Source: Hemicentrotus pulcherrimus
Lineage: Eukaryota > Echinodermata > Echinoidea > Camarodonta > Strongylocentrotidae
Direction of reading: 5' to 3'
Assembly: GCA_003118195.1 (NCBI GenBank)
Contig: BEXV01000339.1
Coordinates: 56,374-120,373, forward strand
DNA: 64,000 nucleotides
A model generated the notes under the pieces. It made no database searches. It worked only from the letters and a program-made list of their open reading frames with translations, and had not been told where the DNA came from. Positions 41,501 to 56,100 of the stretch are shown here, piece after piece (position 1 is the stretch's first letter; each line of letters begins with the position of its first letter). Position numbers and translations under genes: made by a program.

Positions 41501-44500
41501 TGATGAACCATATGTACTAAGATACGACCCTTGACCTTGTAATGTAGCCGGGTCGGACTTTAAAGACTTTGCTCCTGTAAAATAATAAAATAAATGCCCA
41601 CTTTGTTAGAAACATGGATGGAACACCTGGCATATTTTAGGTACCAGTATATATATCTTGTTATTCACAAATATTAATTTTATTTGTTAACCAAAATTTC
41701 CATCATACTGCCGTGCTCATATTTGGTTAATATGTGTAAAGCTTTTATTAAGATAATTTTTGGGGGGTACTAAAAGAGTGTGAGAGCAATTTTTTTTTTT
41801 TTTTAAATTCAATAATTGGAACAAATTAGAGCTAGTATTCTTGGTTACTATACTTACTTTAAAAAAGAAAAGAAAGAATCTAATGACGGACAAGTTTTGG
41901 ATAGCACTCAGTTCCTAAATAATTCAAATTATGCCATAGGGCATAGTTACAAGTCCAACTAGCCCATAAGTGAGATATAAGGAAGTTATCTTACCATAGG
42001 ACATAGCTTGTCCTACTAGCCCATAGGGCGAGGGTGATGTCTGAGTAGAGTAGGGGTAACTGGAGGCACTCTGAGAACCAAATGTGCCTTGTGTTTGTGA
42101 TCCTACTGGTTGAAAGTTGGCGCCCTGAGCCGTTGGAGTAGGCAAGATGTGTGGGTATGCTTGACTGTAAAAAAGACATTAAAGAAATAAATACATTTAA
42201 TGACTGTTATTCTACTTCTCCACTCAACTGGTAATTAAACAAATCCTAAGAACATTCAAATTTTATATCATATACTTGGCAGCAAATACATGCTACACAT
42301 ATCATAAGAAGGGATTATTTCTACCAAAATTTAAATTTGGTTTTGTGAAGTTGCCACCATGTTTACGCCAGAATATCAATCTACCCCCCTGAATGTAGCA
42401 CTCCTATATGACCTTCAAGATGGTGACTATGGTCTAATGAAAAATAGCTCAGTTTATTTGTTTGGTGCAGAGGTGTCACCCCCATCTAAACTCTGCAACC
42501 AAAATCAAAAAGAAAGACTGAAGCTGGAATTCAAACTGATTCTTTGATGCTACCATTTGTCCTTAGGCCTTGCACAGCAGGGGACTGAAGGCTAGGGTCC
42601 AGAAACTGTGCACAATTTCTCTCCTCTCTCTCTCTCTCTCTCTCTAGGCCCATTAACACAGCCCAAACACACGTTAGAAAAAATCATTGCTTTTTCGGGA
42701 CTGCCATTTACATTACTGGAAAAACCCTTAAAAAAACGTTGGTGTTTGCTCATTCAAATTTGTAGTGGGCATGCGATCGCTCGGAAACCAGAAGAGTCAC
42801 ATGACCCAAAACCAAAATCATACCAAAGTTTTGAGAGCAGGCATTTACACTGCCAAGATAAGTGAAATTTTGGCACGAGTTTTAAAAAATACCACATTTC
42901 AGTGGTGGATTTTTTTAAATTTCTGTTTTACGTCGTGTTTGCACCTTAAATGTGGAAGAAAAAAAAAATCAACAATTTTTGCTAACAGTGTAAATGCAGC
43001 TACTCTATTTTTGGGGGAGAAGTTCCTCACGTTTCCAAAATTCCAGTTTATCACACCACTGACCTATCACAGTGAACTTTTGTATTATGTGTACAAATAA
43101 AAGTAAAGTTTACATAATACCTTCTTAAGACCCACACATAATGGATATATGAAGATATGACAAATACATGTTATTACATCATAACCATATACATGTCATG
43201 AATGCAGCTAGAATAAAAATGGTTCATAATCCAACAAAATTCAACTTGCTTGCTAGAATTTACCTTTTTTTAAATAATTCTTCCGATAAGCTGACAGCTT
43301 TTGCCAGTAACTTGAATTTTTTTGAAAAAAATTCTTATGCAAATTTGAATCTACTTTTTATTTTAGATGAATTTGCATTCTTTACAATGGAAGTTGCACT
43401 TATTTGTGAAACTTAGCATCACATGTGACACAATGAAGACAATGACCTATAACCTAAGAACATTGCATTATAATCAAGATCGTCTCGCTTCCCTTCTTGA
43501 CTAAAAACCCCTAAAAACAAACAAGCTGAAGAGATCTTTTGATTGGTCAGGTACCACAGTTTCCTTCTAAACTTGTAAACTTCCTCTTGGTCAGATCAGG
43601 TGTTCGGAAGTCTCGTGGCATGATACGGAAACTTCTTGATATCCAATCAGTATTGCTTTCACTAATTTGTTCAAACTTTTCTTTCCTTTTCTAGTTTTTC
43701 TTTTGACTGTGATAGATTATTAGCCAATAAGAGTTTTGTCAATCTCAAAATTTTGTTAAGATGACTTCCTGTTGATGCTTATTCATTGTACTTTTCAATT
43801 CACCAATTCTCATTATCATTTATACTATAAGGTCCAATATCTCAATTCCCAACTTAACTTCTAATATCTTTTTACCTCTATAAAAATTCAAGGCAACTAA
43901 TCACTCCCCCCCCCCCACATACAATATATAAACTAAAAAAAATCACAGATACATTAGAACTAAATAAATCAGATATAACATGGGGGGGGGGGCACCAAAG
44001 AATTGCAAATAATTCCTCTCCATTCCTGTCTCCTTCCAATAAATGAGCTTCGTGTAAATTATTGATTCTCAAAAGTCTGTTTTGAAAAGGTGCACCTGGT
44101 TATTGTTTTTCTCTTTGCTTTTCACTGTGATCTTCATGTTCATTGTTGTTGCAAATGGTATTTCAAGGAAATATTTTGATTTTGGAAGCTTGATTTTTAA
44201 AAAGTCTAAAATCTTATGAAAACAATAACAAAATATACAAAAACTGACATGATTGCTTTCTCAAAAGAATGAACTAACTACAGCCATAAAGATGTATATT
44301 TGCCAAACATAAGAATAACAAAATGTAAGAGAGGAATTATAGATTGGAACACTTTATCAACACTTTCAAATACCACTTTAGAAGATGGGTTTCACTTAAG
44401 AGATGAAAAACCCATTAGAATGTACCTTTGAGGTTGAATGATAAAGCTAATAACCTTCCTTTCAGCCATTATTTCAAATTATTTTGAAGAGAATTAAAGA

Positions 44501-47499
44501 TGTTTACCAAGAAGTTAGATTCAGAGATGCCATGAGTTATTGACATCTTGAATGGTACAACATATATCTGAAGCTGATGATCTAGACACCATAGGAACAT
44601 CATGCAAATAGAATGAAAATATCAAGAAATGATGGTTATCGCATTTATTTCTACATTTTGAGGCAAAATATGAATATCTTTCCTCTCTCCACATGTATAT
44701 AATACTGATGAGGAGTAATAACAAAACATTGTCACTTTGCACAATTAAGCTTATTTTTCAAGATTTGTTTTTCCTTACAACTTGTGACTCCTTCTTAAAA
44801 AAACTTGTTTGATGATAGTATTGTTTTAGCTTCCTGTTTTGAAGCTGAATACGTATGTAAAGACACAGGAAGGGTGGAGGTGTTTATATCCCCATTCACC
44901 GGATATATCATCAACCACACAGGAAAAAATACATCCACCTTTAATACATCCTCTACCAACAAACGGACCACAGCTTTCACAATAACTACTTCCTATCATA
45001 ATTATATTGTAAAATGCAGGAAAAGGACCATTTTTATTTCTTAGGGTTATTGTTGTTTTTGGTGTGGGGGGGGGGGATTTGCAATGGGAGATCACTTTGA
45101 TTCAAATTCCATCTTTAACATTTTAAAATTTAAAGATATATGAAGCAAAACCAGTCACTCTTAAATGTTTTATAAGCAGCAAGAGAAACAATAAAATGAG
45201 CACAGAATAGACTCTTTTTTTTTTCTTCTACTTCAATGTACCAACCAAAAAAAGGTATCAATTCTCACACTTTTTTTCTAAAGCATATGCCAATGAAACC
45301 AGGAAAACACAAACACTGATAGTTTGTTTGTTTCTCAACACTGCATAATATCAATTTTGCTTGCTTTTACTGTATTTAGGATTTTTATCTTTTTTACTTT
45401 TGCCTTTTTCTTCGTTTTGTTTGTTTGATGTTTTTTTATCACTTAATTGATACTAAGATTCTCTGTTAAATGTTAAATAATACATTTCTGTGAACAAAGC
45501 AGCAAATTATCATATAAATTAGGATTGATTTAAAGATGATGGAATTTATAAATAAAATGCCTTAAAATAAAAAAATACGAGCACACTACAATTTAAACGG
45601 CAGAGCTCAATAAATGCACTATCTTAAAATCATTTCATGAGCAGATAGTGGCAAACTGCCTGAGCATTTTTAAGTCTACAATTAATGTAATAACGAGTCC
45701 TTAATTTCTTAACAGTACTAGTAAAATAAAAGTCCTAGTTAACCTACGACAGCTGAAATTTTTAATATACATGTATACTAATTTTGAAGATATATTCTAA
45801 AAATTGTCCGAAAGGTGATGAGAACAAAATTATTTATTATATTTTAATATCACCCTTTTTTATGACAAGATCTATGAGTTTATAGGTTATTCCTACTTAA
45901 GTATGAAAACAATTACTACTATCGCAAACAATGCCAATATGATTACAGTTTCCTCAAGAAACAGTATTAATACTGATGAGGTTAACAATACATATCATTC
46001 ATATTATCATTATTATTATTATTATTACCAATATAAGTTTTCTTGTAAACTAATTAGAAAAGTATTTGGTGGCAATATACAATAAAATCTTCCCATATAA
46101 CTTAGAATCAAGTTTGAATTGTTCATTTTGCTGTTTCATGCAATCCTGCATGATAATCACTGTAATCTAAAGAGCATTGTCTAATTCAATTGAATATTTC
46201 AAACCACCACAAGTTGATATAGTGAGAGAAAAATGGGAGAAATTCATCCATAAAAAAAAACAAAGCAGAAATTAATTTGATTGGTAATTCATACGACTGT
46301 CTGGCGACTCAATATGACTAATTTCTAAAGACAACCCTGTGAAAGGCTGGTGTGAAATCCTTGCTGAATTCCTAACGGGTATCAAGCGATCAGTTTCCCA
46401 TTTCTCTACTACACTAATCTGTAAGAGAGAAGTGTTAATAGACTGTCTGGTGTGGATGGTTTACAAGCCAGCTAGCTAGCCTAGCCCGGCCTTGCCTCTC
46501 ATACTCATATCAAATGATAGGATTATGTAACAGAGACCATTGGTGTGGATTACCACCAACTCTCATAATTAGCAAATCCAGATTTATTTCTATCAGACAG
46601 CTAGCATCTATTCCTACTCACCTGTCTAATGCAGCTAAGGTATTAATCCTTACAGCGCACATGATGGATAATTAAACAATTAGCTCCAGATAATTGCTCT
46701 TCAATATAGGCACTAGTAAGATTGTACAGTATGTTCAATTGATGGCCACACCACCCTCACAGGCAAGAGTGTAATCAAAGGAAAGTGATATCTGAAGACA
46801 AATGCCCGCATTTCTGGTTGATCAGGACTCTCGTTGGTCTCTCTTGAGAAATCTTACCTAGCAGCAAACCTACCCACCAGCCTAAAAACAAACCTTCTCT
46901 CTACCATCGAGGAAATACAGTATCTCCTATCTTTCACCTTTTTTTTTCTCCCTCATTTCTGTCAAGTTAATTTTTTTCCTTCTTGTTCATAAAAAAGGCA
47001 AGGGTCATGACCTGACATGGTTTGAAGTGGCGAATGAGGTGATAAAAATATTTGCATACAACTCATGAATATTCATGTCGTGAAGTGGTGATCAGGTGAT
47101 GCCACAATTTGCATACCACTTATGAATATTTATGTTTTCAAACATAACAGGAAGGATTGTCACCCCGGACAACACACCGCTGACTCATATTCCATGATAA
47201 ATATTATGTAATAAATTCATTCCACTAAATCATTAGCTACCAAAAAATATCATCTGTAGGATATGATTTGTTTAAGAAACCAAGAAAGCTGTATATTCAT
47301 TTTTCATATGTTTACACTTGGAATAGTGAAATCATTATGGCTTATGTGCGAGAGATAATCAAGCTTACCTGTAATACTGAGAAGGGAACTCGGACTTGGG
47401 CTGACGAAGGTTCATGTCCAATGAACTTTGACCCGAACTTGACCCTATAATAAATAAAAAAATAAAATGACATTTTAAAGCTACTGCGATATGATTTTT

Positions 47500-47540
<41 letters not shown>

Positions 47541-49611
47541 AATCTGAATAGTACACCATCTAATAAAATGCTCAATTTTGTTAAAGTGTGCTCTTGTAGT
47601 TTTTAACCAAATGTTTCTTTGATTTTTCCAATCATATTCAAAGTGACTTACTCTGGGGCCAAATCAAGTTTAACTTCAAAGAGACTAAATTGACCTTTGA
47701 TTTGTATGACTCTCATCGCATACGATCATATCTGATTTCAAAAGAGGAAAAGGATATTTGATTTTTCAAATTCTAACGTAAAATGTGTTTTTTTTAAATG
47801 TTGAAATCACATGCACACAACACCAACAAACACTGCAAATGATTGACTTATTATAAATTCATAGTAGATCTAAAGGTTATATGTGATATCCTTTTGTTTT
47901 CTTTATATATTTCAAAACTGATTTCGAAAAAGGTCATACTTATGTTCATTATCACAATGTAACTTCCATTTAATATTGATATTCAATGATTCATGTTACG
48001 ATGTTCTTACTCTATATATTAGAGTCTTAAAACTATTTTTCTTATTAATCTTCATGAAATTTTGTACTTGTATTTCTTATGAATGAAAAGCTAACTTACA
48101 ACATACTTGAAATGGTTCTCTGGCATTGATTGTTCTTATATATAATAATCTTTTCTTCATGTGATGACATAGTTCTCATTACACACCTCTAACACACAAG
48201 AGTTTGAAAAATTTCAAAAGTACCAATGAACTTTCATATATTGAGGCTTTTTTAAATTGGCAAGATAGAAAACTGTCCATGAGCAGTAGCTGATGGATAG
48301 CTAATGGCCAGTTTTATTACAATCGCTATTAATTTTAATTACCTACAATAACATTTTTACTTTCACTAGCAAATTAATATTGAGATGATAGCAGCAATAT
48401 CCAAATGATCCTTCATTCTGCCATGCTGTAAACTATCACATGTAGGTATTAAAAACACAATTACAATTTGTGAGTGATGAAAACTTTTCATGGTATATTT
48501 TTGAACAGTTTTGAAAACAATTATCACAGCTCACCCATAGAAAAAGACTTTGATGAAAAAGACACTGAGGTTTTCATGTGTGAGTATACATGTATGTCTG
48601 TAACTTAACTTTATTAATGGATTGTAAATTCAGAATGAATAAATGGTTGATTTAAACTACTTGAGATGACAAACAAACATGGTTAAGGTCTACACACACT
48701 GGTCACTTAGCAACTATATTAGGCATGCGGAAGCATCTGCAAAATCCATTGTGTTGGTAAATTAAAAGTCATGTACACAATAACATGACAAGGCTCATCT
48801 GTTATTCTTCACTACACATGAGGGTGATATCAGTCACACCACTCTCCCTGTGTTTTCACATACCCTAGTTATGATTTCATAGATGGATTGGATTCTGTCA
48901 AGCATAAAATATCTGTTTATATCATAAGGAAAGCTTCAAGGTCATAAAAATAGTGCTCATTAAATATGTTGGCTGAGATAAACATTCCATTATTCATTCA
49001 AAAAAGTAAAAATTCTAGACACAGTTTTTATCAGAATGAAACAGTCCCTTTTTCTGAAATCCTGAGTGACAATACGGTCTCTTGATTACCACTAGAGTAT
49101 ATCTATAGTGACATATTTTGTTTTGTATATTTGCAATATATTTCTACTTGATTGAATTGACAGTAGCTAAGCATCACCACTAAAATGGAAGAATATTGAT
49201 TATATTTAAGGTTTTTCACATTGTCTTTACTCTTTAGCCAGGAAACAGAAGTTCTGAATAATTTAATTGTAGTTTACAATGATAGACAATATATTTTAGG
49301 TCTATGTATTATTTGAAAGGTATCACCAACAAACCAATGAATATAGATTAAAATAGATGCATGGGTGTACATTAAATAAAAATCAAAGATAGAACATGCA
49401 AATAAAGTATGCTGTTAATTTAAACTGATGAGAAGAGATTGTCCGCTCACCTGGAAGTGTTTCTATAGAGGGTGCATATCTACTATCAGGACCCATTGGG
49501 AGCACACTAAGGGGCTCACTTTTAACTGGACAAACACATACACATGATTAGAAATCAAAATATCATACAATAACACTATAATTATAATAACAACAGCTAC
49601 CAGAAGAACAA

Positions 49612-49661
<50 letters not shown>

Positions 49662-52600
49662 ATGCTACTGCTAGTGCTACTGCTACCACTACTACTACTA
49701 CTAATAATAACGATATTAATAATAGCAAATATAGCTGCTGATTGAACACATTTGATAAGTAGGATAACTCAACTTGGTAAGAGTGGGAGAGAGTTAGAAA
49801 TTGAAAGAAATATCACTAACACAATCATTCAAAATTGTAGCTTAGATAGAGCGAAATAAATAACATTTAAATGTTATTTATTTTGCTCACATCTGCAACA
49901 TATCCAGTTTAAATAAGTTCCCATAATGCATTAAACAGGGGAGTTTATGCTATTTTATGTAAGTACTTTCTTTGCTCTGTTCAAATGCATTACATAATAG
50001 GTAGAAGAATATATTTCTTTTACACAAAATAAAAATTGGAATGGAAACCTTTATACACACATTGTCTATGCCATCTTCAAGCATTTTCTGCCATTCAATG
50101 AATTTCTATAAAATGACAATTTTATGGAATACCTTACTTAATGCATAGAAATGAATAAAAGAATACTTCATGAAAAAATATGTTAAGAGACAACTTTGGT
50201 TCACTATTCTAGACAGATGGTATGTACGTCCTATCCACAACCAATTTTCCTTTTCAATTGCAATTTCATAAAATCTAAGAGAGTGTGCATAGCAAACACT
50301 GAGTGCTTCATAAAACAAACACAATTAAAGTATGATAACACTTGGCTAAAAATCAATGTCAATACCAACTTGATGGAATGTCAATACATATATATCCAAA
50401 CGGTCTTTTCTCAGACTTACAGCATCAATTTTTGGAAGAAAATGCAACTGTAAAATAAGAACAAAGCTGTGTTTCAGTTCTTCCCATCAGTTCCTGTCTC
50501 CAAACTGTCAGTTCCCAATCTAGTATTTAAATTTTTTCCCTTCCAATTTGTTAATCTTCCAATAAAACAGAAATATCTTTTTATGTTTCATCTAGACGAC
50601 GAAATGCACATATATGCTGGGATGATCAAATATAAAATGTAACAATGTGGATTAATCTCATGATATTGAAGTGTTTCAAGCTATTCTCTACCATATTGAT
50701 ACTAATGATAATGATAAAATACACACATTCTGAGCATTTTGTTAGTTTCATTCTCATAAAATATCATCTCTGTACCCAGCATACTTGAAATAAAACTACC
50801 ACATTTTTATTAATTTCAAATACAACAGTCCCCGCTCTCTATCTACAAATCAACCTGCCTCTCTCCGCATGTGTTTGTTTTATGTCTGTGTCATATGAAA
50901 AGAGTGTCAATTTATTAGATGGAAGAAATTGTGATTGAGAGTGAAATTATTGATGTATTTAGAGAGTGAGGAAGAAAGAAGTTTGCATGGGCCATTACGT
51001 ACATGTCATGCTAGGTCTGTATGGTACACAAATATAAATTTAAAGACACTCCTCACCACTTCTTCCTTCTTTTTGTAAAATATTACATTTATGATACCAA
51101 AGGGGTTTTACAAACAAACTAAAGAGTTCTCATTAAAAAGATTATTGTTTTGTAAGTTTGAAAAACCCCTCTTTATTAGTCTTTGCATTTTGAGCTCACT
51201 ATATAAAGGCACTTGCGGAAAATCAGGTTTTCAGATATTTTGCTTTTTTGAAATCCCTAAAAATTTGTTTTGTAATTTCCGTATTCAGTTAAGCATGACC
51301 CTGTGTCTAAAATCACATTTTAAAAAAGCAACAACAAAACCTTGTTAAACCCCATTTTGAACAAAATCTTAGATCCAACGTCATGCTTAAAGTTAAGTAG
51401 AATATGAGCTTTTGGATTTCCCAAATCGTCCTTGTTTTCACGAAGTGACGGTAGTGAGGAAAGTCGTAACGCAAAGTGAATGCATTTTTTTTTCACTACC
51501 GTCACTTCGTGAAAACAGCGACGAAATGATTAAATAGTGTGTCAGCGGCTCATTAACTCTGTTCCAGCTAATCAAATAAGACATATTATAATTGTGATTT
51601 TCTTGACAGTATTTGTAACAGTTGTATAAATGACCGACATGGATCTAAACGATTTCTATCCACAGGCTGTCAAAAGAATTTGTTATTCCAATTCAATTCT
51701 GCTGTTCCTCAAAAAAAAAGTGTGTATAGCCCATTTGAAACAAAGCATAAACCCTAAGTGGCCAAGGTAGGGTCCATGAAATAAGTAAGCAGATTTGATA
51801 TTCTTCTACAGAATGTGTAAAAATTATATTTCCACAAATTGTAACTCTAACAGGTAAATTTCCTTTTAGATGTGATAAAATAACTTTAAAATCAATAAAT
51901 TTCAACCATTTCCGTTGCTTTCAGAACTTCATTGCAACAATGAGCTGACAGGACAGGAAATCAACATTATTCAACTTGACACATATTTTCAGTTTTTCAC
52001 ACTAGAATACATGTTCAATGCCATTTTTAAGCATTACCATTTGATTTTTAATTTCACTTATTTTTCTATGAGGCAACAAGAACATGATGAATTTCCAAAA
52101 TTTTCCATGCCAATGATCATGCCTTTATAGGGAGGAAAGTTGTCAAACAATATTTTGAAATATGATATAATCTGCCGCATCATCTAGTCAATGCCATAAC
52201 ACACAAGTCATAATGTTGTCATTCCATAGACAAAAATAGAACCTCCAATCTAAATAGAATACCAGGAGAAACTAAATAATGAAGTTTGACTTGGGTATAA
52301 GAGTTAGGAGTGGTGGTACAAAGTGTGCATACATGTGCTTACTTCACTACAAATGAAACTGCTGAACTCAATTTTGATAAGTATTAAAGCACTACAGTAC
52401 GTCATACTGTATGATACCACCAGGGACTTGGGATTATCAAACCAAACTCTATGATCAGGTTCAATTATCCATTGATACTATATGATATCATCTTGTCTAG
52501 TAGGTAACTATCATCCCTTCACTGTAGTGTTTGAAATGATAAAACAACATGATGTAAAAGATTATAGATTAAGGATAGAGTAGTAAAAACAATAGTTGCT

Positions 52601-53131
52601 TAGCAACTGCAGAACAACAAATTAAGAATTGAGGTCAGAAAAATGGATGGACACAGAGAGAAGGGGTGTGAAAATAGAGATGAATGAGTTAGAAAGAAGT
52701 AAATTAAAGGAGAGAGTTGAGATTACATTCAGGAATGTGACTACATTCCACCTGTTCTCACCTGCTTTGCACCCCACTAAGATTGAAAAAAAGAGATGCA
52801 CCAACGAAACTCAGGAGGATAAAAGTCATACACTAACAAAGAATGAAATAATGAAGTAGAGAAGGACTAGACCTAAAGGTTAAGACAATGTGTAGCTGTA
52901 TTAAAACAACTTTTGCTTATATTTCCTTTCAGCAACCAGTAAAACTGAAAAAAAATATAATAAAAGATGAACTACATGGATCTATCTTTGAAATTCAAAG
53001 AAAGCGAACATAAAATAAGATTCATACATAAGAAAAGCAAATGAATGATAAATGTCAGCAAAAAAGTAAGAAAGCGAGGAAGAGTGAAAGAGAGAGGGAG
53101 AGAGAGAGAAATAAGAGAGATGGAGAGAGAA

Positions 53132-53176
<45 letters not shown>

Positions 53177-56100
53177 NACAAATGTACACGAAAATGTATG
53201 TGCACATGGACTGTGCATTCAGGCTACCTGCTACACATACAAACTTGTATGCATGAGGAGAGAGAGGGAGAAAGAGAAAGAGAGAGAGAGAGAGAGTGAG
53301 ATGGAGAGAGAGAGGGAGAGGGGAGAGAGACAGACATAGACATAGAGAGACAGACAGCAACACAGACAAAGAGAGAGAGAGAGAAAGATAACAAAAACTA
53401 TGAAAGGTCCTCATCCCCATCGTACAAAACATATGTCAAGTACTCCATTCAACGTGAGCTGTTATGAATTTATTTTACATATTGCAACTTTATATGATTA
53501 TTTCTTTTTGGTAAATTGATCTCTGTAAACTTTAATTAGTGAAAAAATAAATTCTGAATGGACAATGAATACTTAATTTCATTTTCAATTCAATTTCAAT
53601 TTGAAAGATAGAAAAGTGAGAGCATTGAAGAAATTGACATTTTCTGGACAAATGTGAGAGTATAAGACAGGAGATAGGAAGGGAAAGGGAGGAGAGATGA
53701 GCTAGGGACCAGGGAAGAAAGAGAGGAAATGATGTATTTATATTAAGAGACTGATATAGAGAGCGAGACATCAAGATAGAGGGAAGAGAGAGAGAGAGAG
53801 GGGGGGGGGCTGAAAAGTCACTTTCATGCCCAGTGAAATGCCTTGAAAGGGAACAGAGAATAACAAGAAATAGAGCTATATTGAGGCCACAATGTTGATT
53901 GATGTATTGATATTTCTACAGACTTGGCTTGTAAAGAGACAGGAAGATAACTCATCTAACCTTTCTATCTTCATCTTATCTAACTTCTAGTTCAACTGAA
54001 AAAGATTCCTCTTCACCGTCTAGGCCTATTTCTAATTGTAACATATTTCAAACATTATACCATTCCAACCTACATTAGTGTCAGTAAGTAGTAAATATAT
54101 TTCATTTGTCTAAAATATGATTTCTCTAATAGGAAATTTTGCTAGAGCTCAAATTTGTTTTCCTATATGTGTGTATTTGTTACATGTACAAGCTCACCTG
54201 GTACGATACCTTATCAAGAAAATGGCTGAGCCCATGTCATGCTAATATGCATTACATTATGAAAAGAATATCTTCACTTATATATCTCTTGTAAACATTT
54301 GTGAAGAATATTGCATATCAAGAGGCAGGAATAGATCTTATCTTTCAACATACCTACACTTATTCTTTGGGGTGACAAGTTTGGTATTTATACAGCAAAA
54401 CAAAAGAAATAGGGTAGTTCCTAGCTCTATATTTTCATCTTAGAAATTCGGATCTATGAAATACATGTATATTCTTTTATAATTATATCTTATTGATACC
54501 ACCTTTTTACCTTTTTGTGTTTTTGGCGTGTTCCATATGTGGCTCAACTCTCTCTTCTCTAGGCTACTTTTCCCTCTCTCTCTTTATACTTCATGAATAC
54601 CTTAATGTATTACGACAGAAACAGATCAATAATATCCCATATTTCTTGTTACAATAAAATATTGTAGAAATAGCATACAAACAGGAGACTCTTTCACCCA
54701 AGAATGACACATTTTCACTTTATTAAAATTGTCCACAAAATGTGTAAATATTAGCTCTCACTCCACCACCCCGCCCTTCTCACTCGTTCTCTCTGCCAGC
54801 ATTATTAATGATAAACACACACCTTCACGTCCACTAGAATGTCTTTGTATTAGAGCTACAATGGAGTATGATTCAATGGTACACATATTTGCAATCTAAT
54901 TAGCATAAATTTGATAACATAAAGCATTTGAGAAGGAAATTTGCAAATTAAAAATAAAAAAAAAAGAGAATGGACAATGAAAATACTACATGAAGACAAT
55001 GATATACAAATGTATATGTGGTATGCCAATGAAAAACTTAAAATTGGTATAAGGTCAAAGAAATTTAGAATCAAACAAATACCTAGTTATTTATATCTGT
55101 ATGCACTTAGTATCACCAAGGAGATACTAGGCGAGCTGGAGTAACAGTATTTTTTTCTTACACAGCTCCTCCCAGCAGAATGGAATGCCATTTGTTTGTT
55201 TTTCTTAAATTCAGATTAAAAATTGTAGAGTACAGGTGTCGTAAGGTTTTTTTTTTTTTTTTTTTTTAAGTAGAGATTTTGTAGTCGAGTGGTTTAAGCA
55301 CTTGGACTTGAAATGCAAAGGTATAGTGGGTTCCATCCCAACATGGGACTAATGTCTTTTGGCAAGGTGTTAATCTACCTTTGCAACGCCATACCGAGGA
55401 GAGAAATGGTGTCGTAAGGTGTCATAAGTAGAGGTTTTGTAGTCGGATGGTTTAAGCACTTGGACTTGAAATGCAAAGGTTGTGGGTTCCATCCCAACAT
55501 GGGACTAATGTCTTATGGCAAGGTGTTCATCGACCTTTGCAACGCCATACCGAGGAGAGAAATGGTGTCGTAAGGTGTCGTAAGTAGAGGTTTTGTAGTC
55601 GAGTGGTTTAAGCACTTGGACTTGAAATGCAAAGGTTGTGGGTTCCATCCCAACATGGGACTAATGTCTTATGGCAAGGTGTTCATCTACCTTTGCAACG
55701 CCATACCGAGGAGAGAAATGGTGTCGTAAGGTGTCATAAGTAGAGGTTTTGTAGTCGGATGGTTTAAGCACTTGGACTTGAAATGCAAAGGTTGTGGGTT
55801 CCATCCCAACATGGGACTAATGTCTTATGGCAAGGTGTTCATCGACCTTTGCAACGCCATACCGAGGAGAGAAATGGTGTCGTAAGGTGTCGTAAGTAGA
55901 GGTTTTGTAGTCGAGTGGTTTAAGCACTTGGACTTGAAATGCAAAGGTTGTGGGTTCCATCCCAACATGGGACTAATGTCTTATGGCAAGGTGTTCATCT
56001 ACCTTTGCAACGCCATACCGAGGAGAGAAATGGTGTCGTAAGGTGTCGTAAGTAGAGATTTTGTAGTCGGATGGTTTAAGCACTTGGACTTGAGATGCAA

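Noticed and set aside
42540..43080. Possible further TIR element with CATTTACA / TGTAAATG ends
   Set aside because: The inverted words are short, spaced irregularly and without a target duplication.
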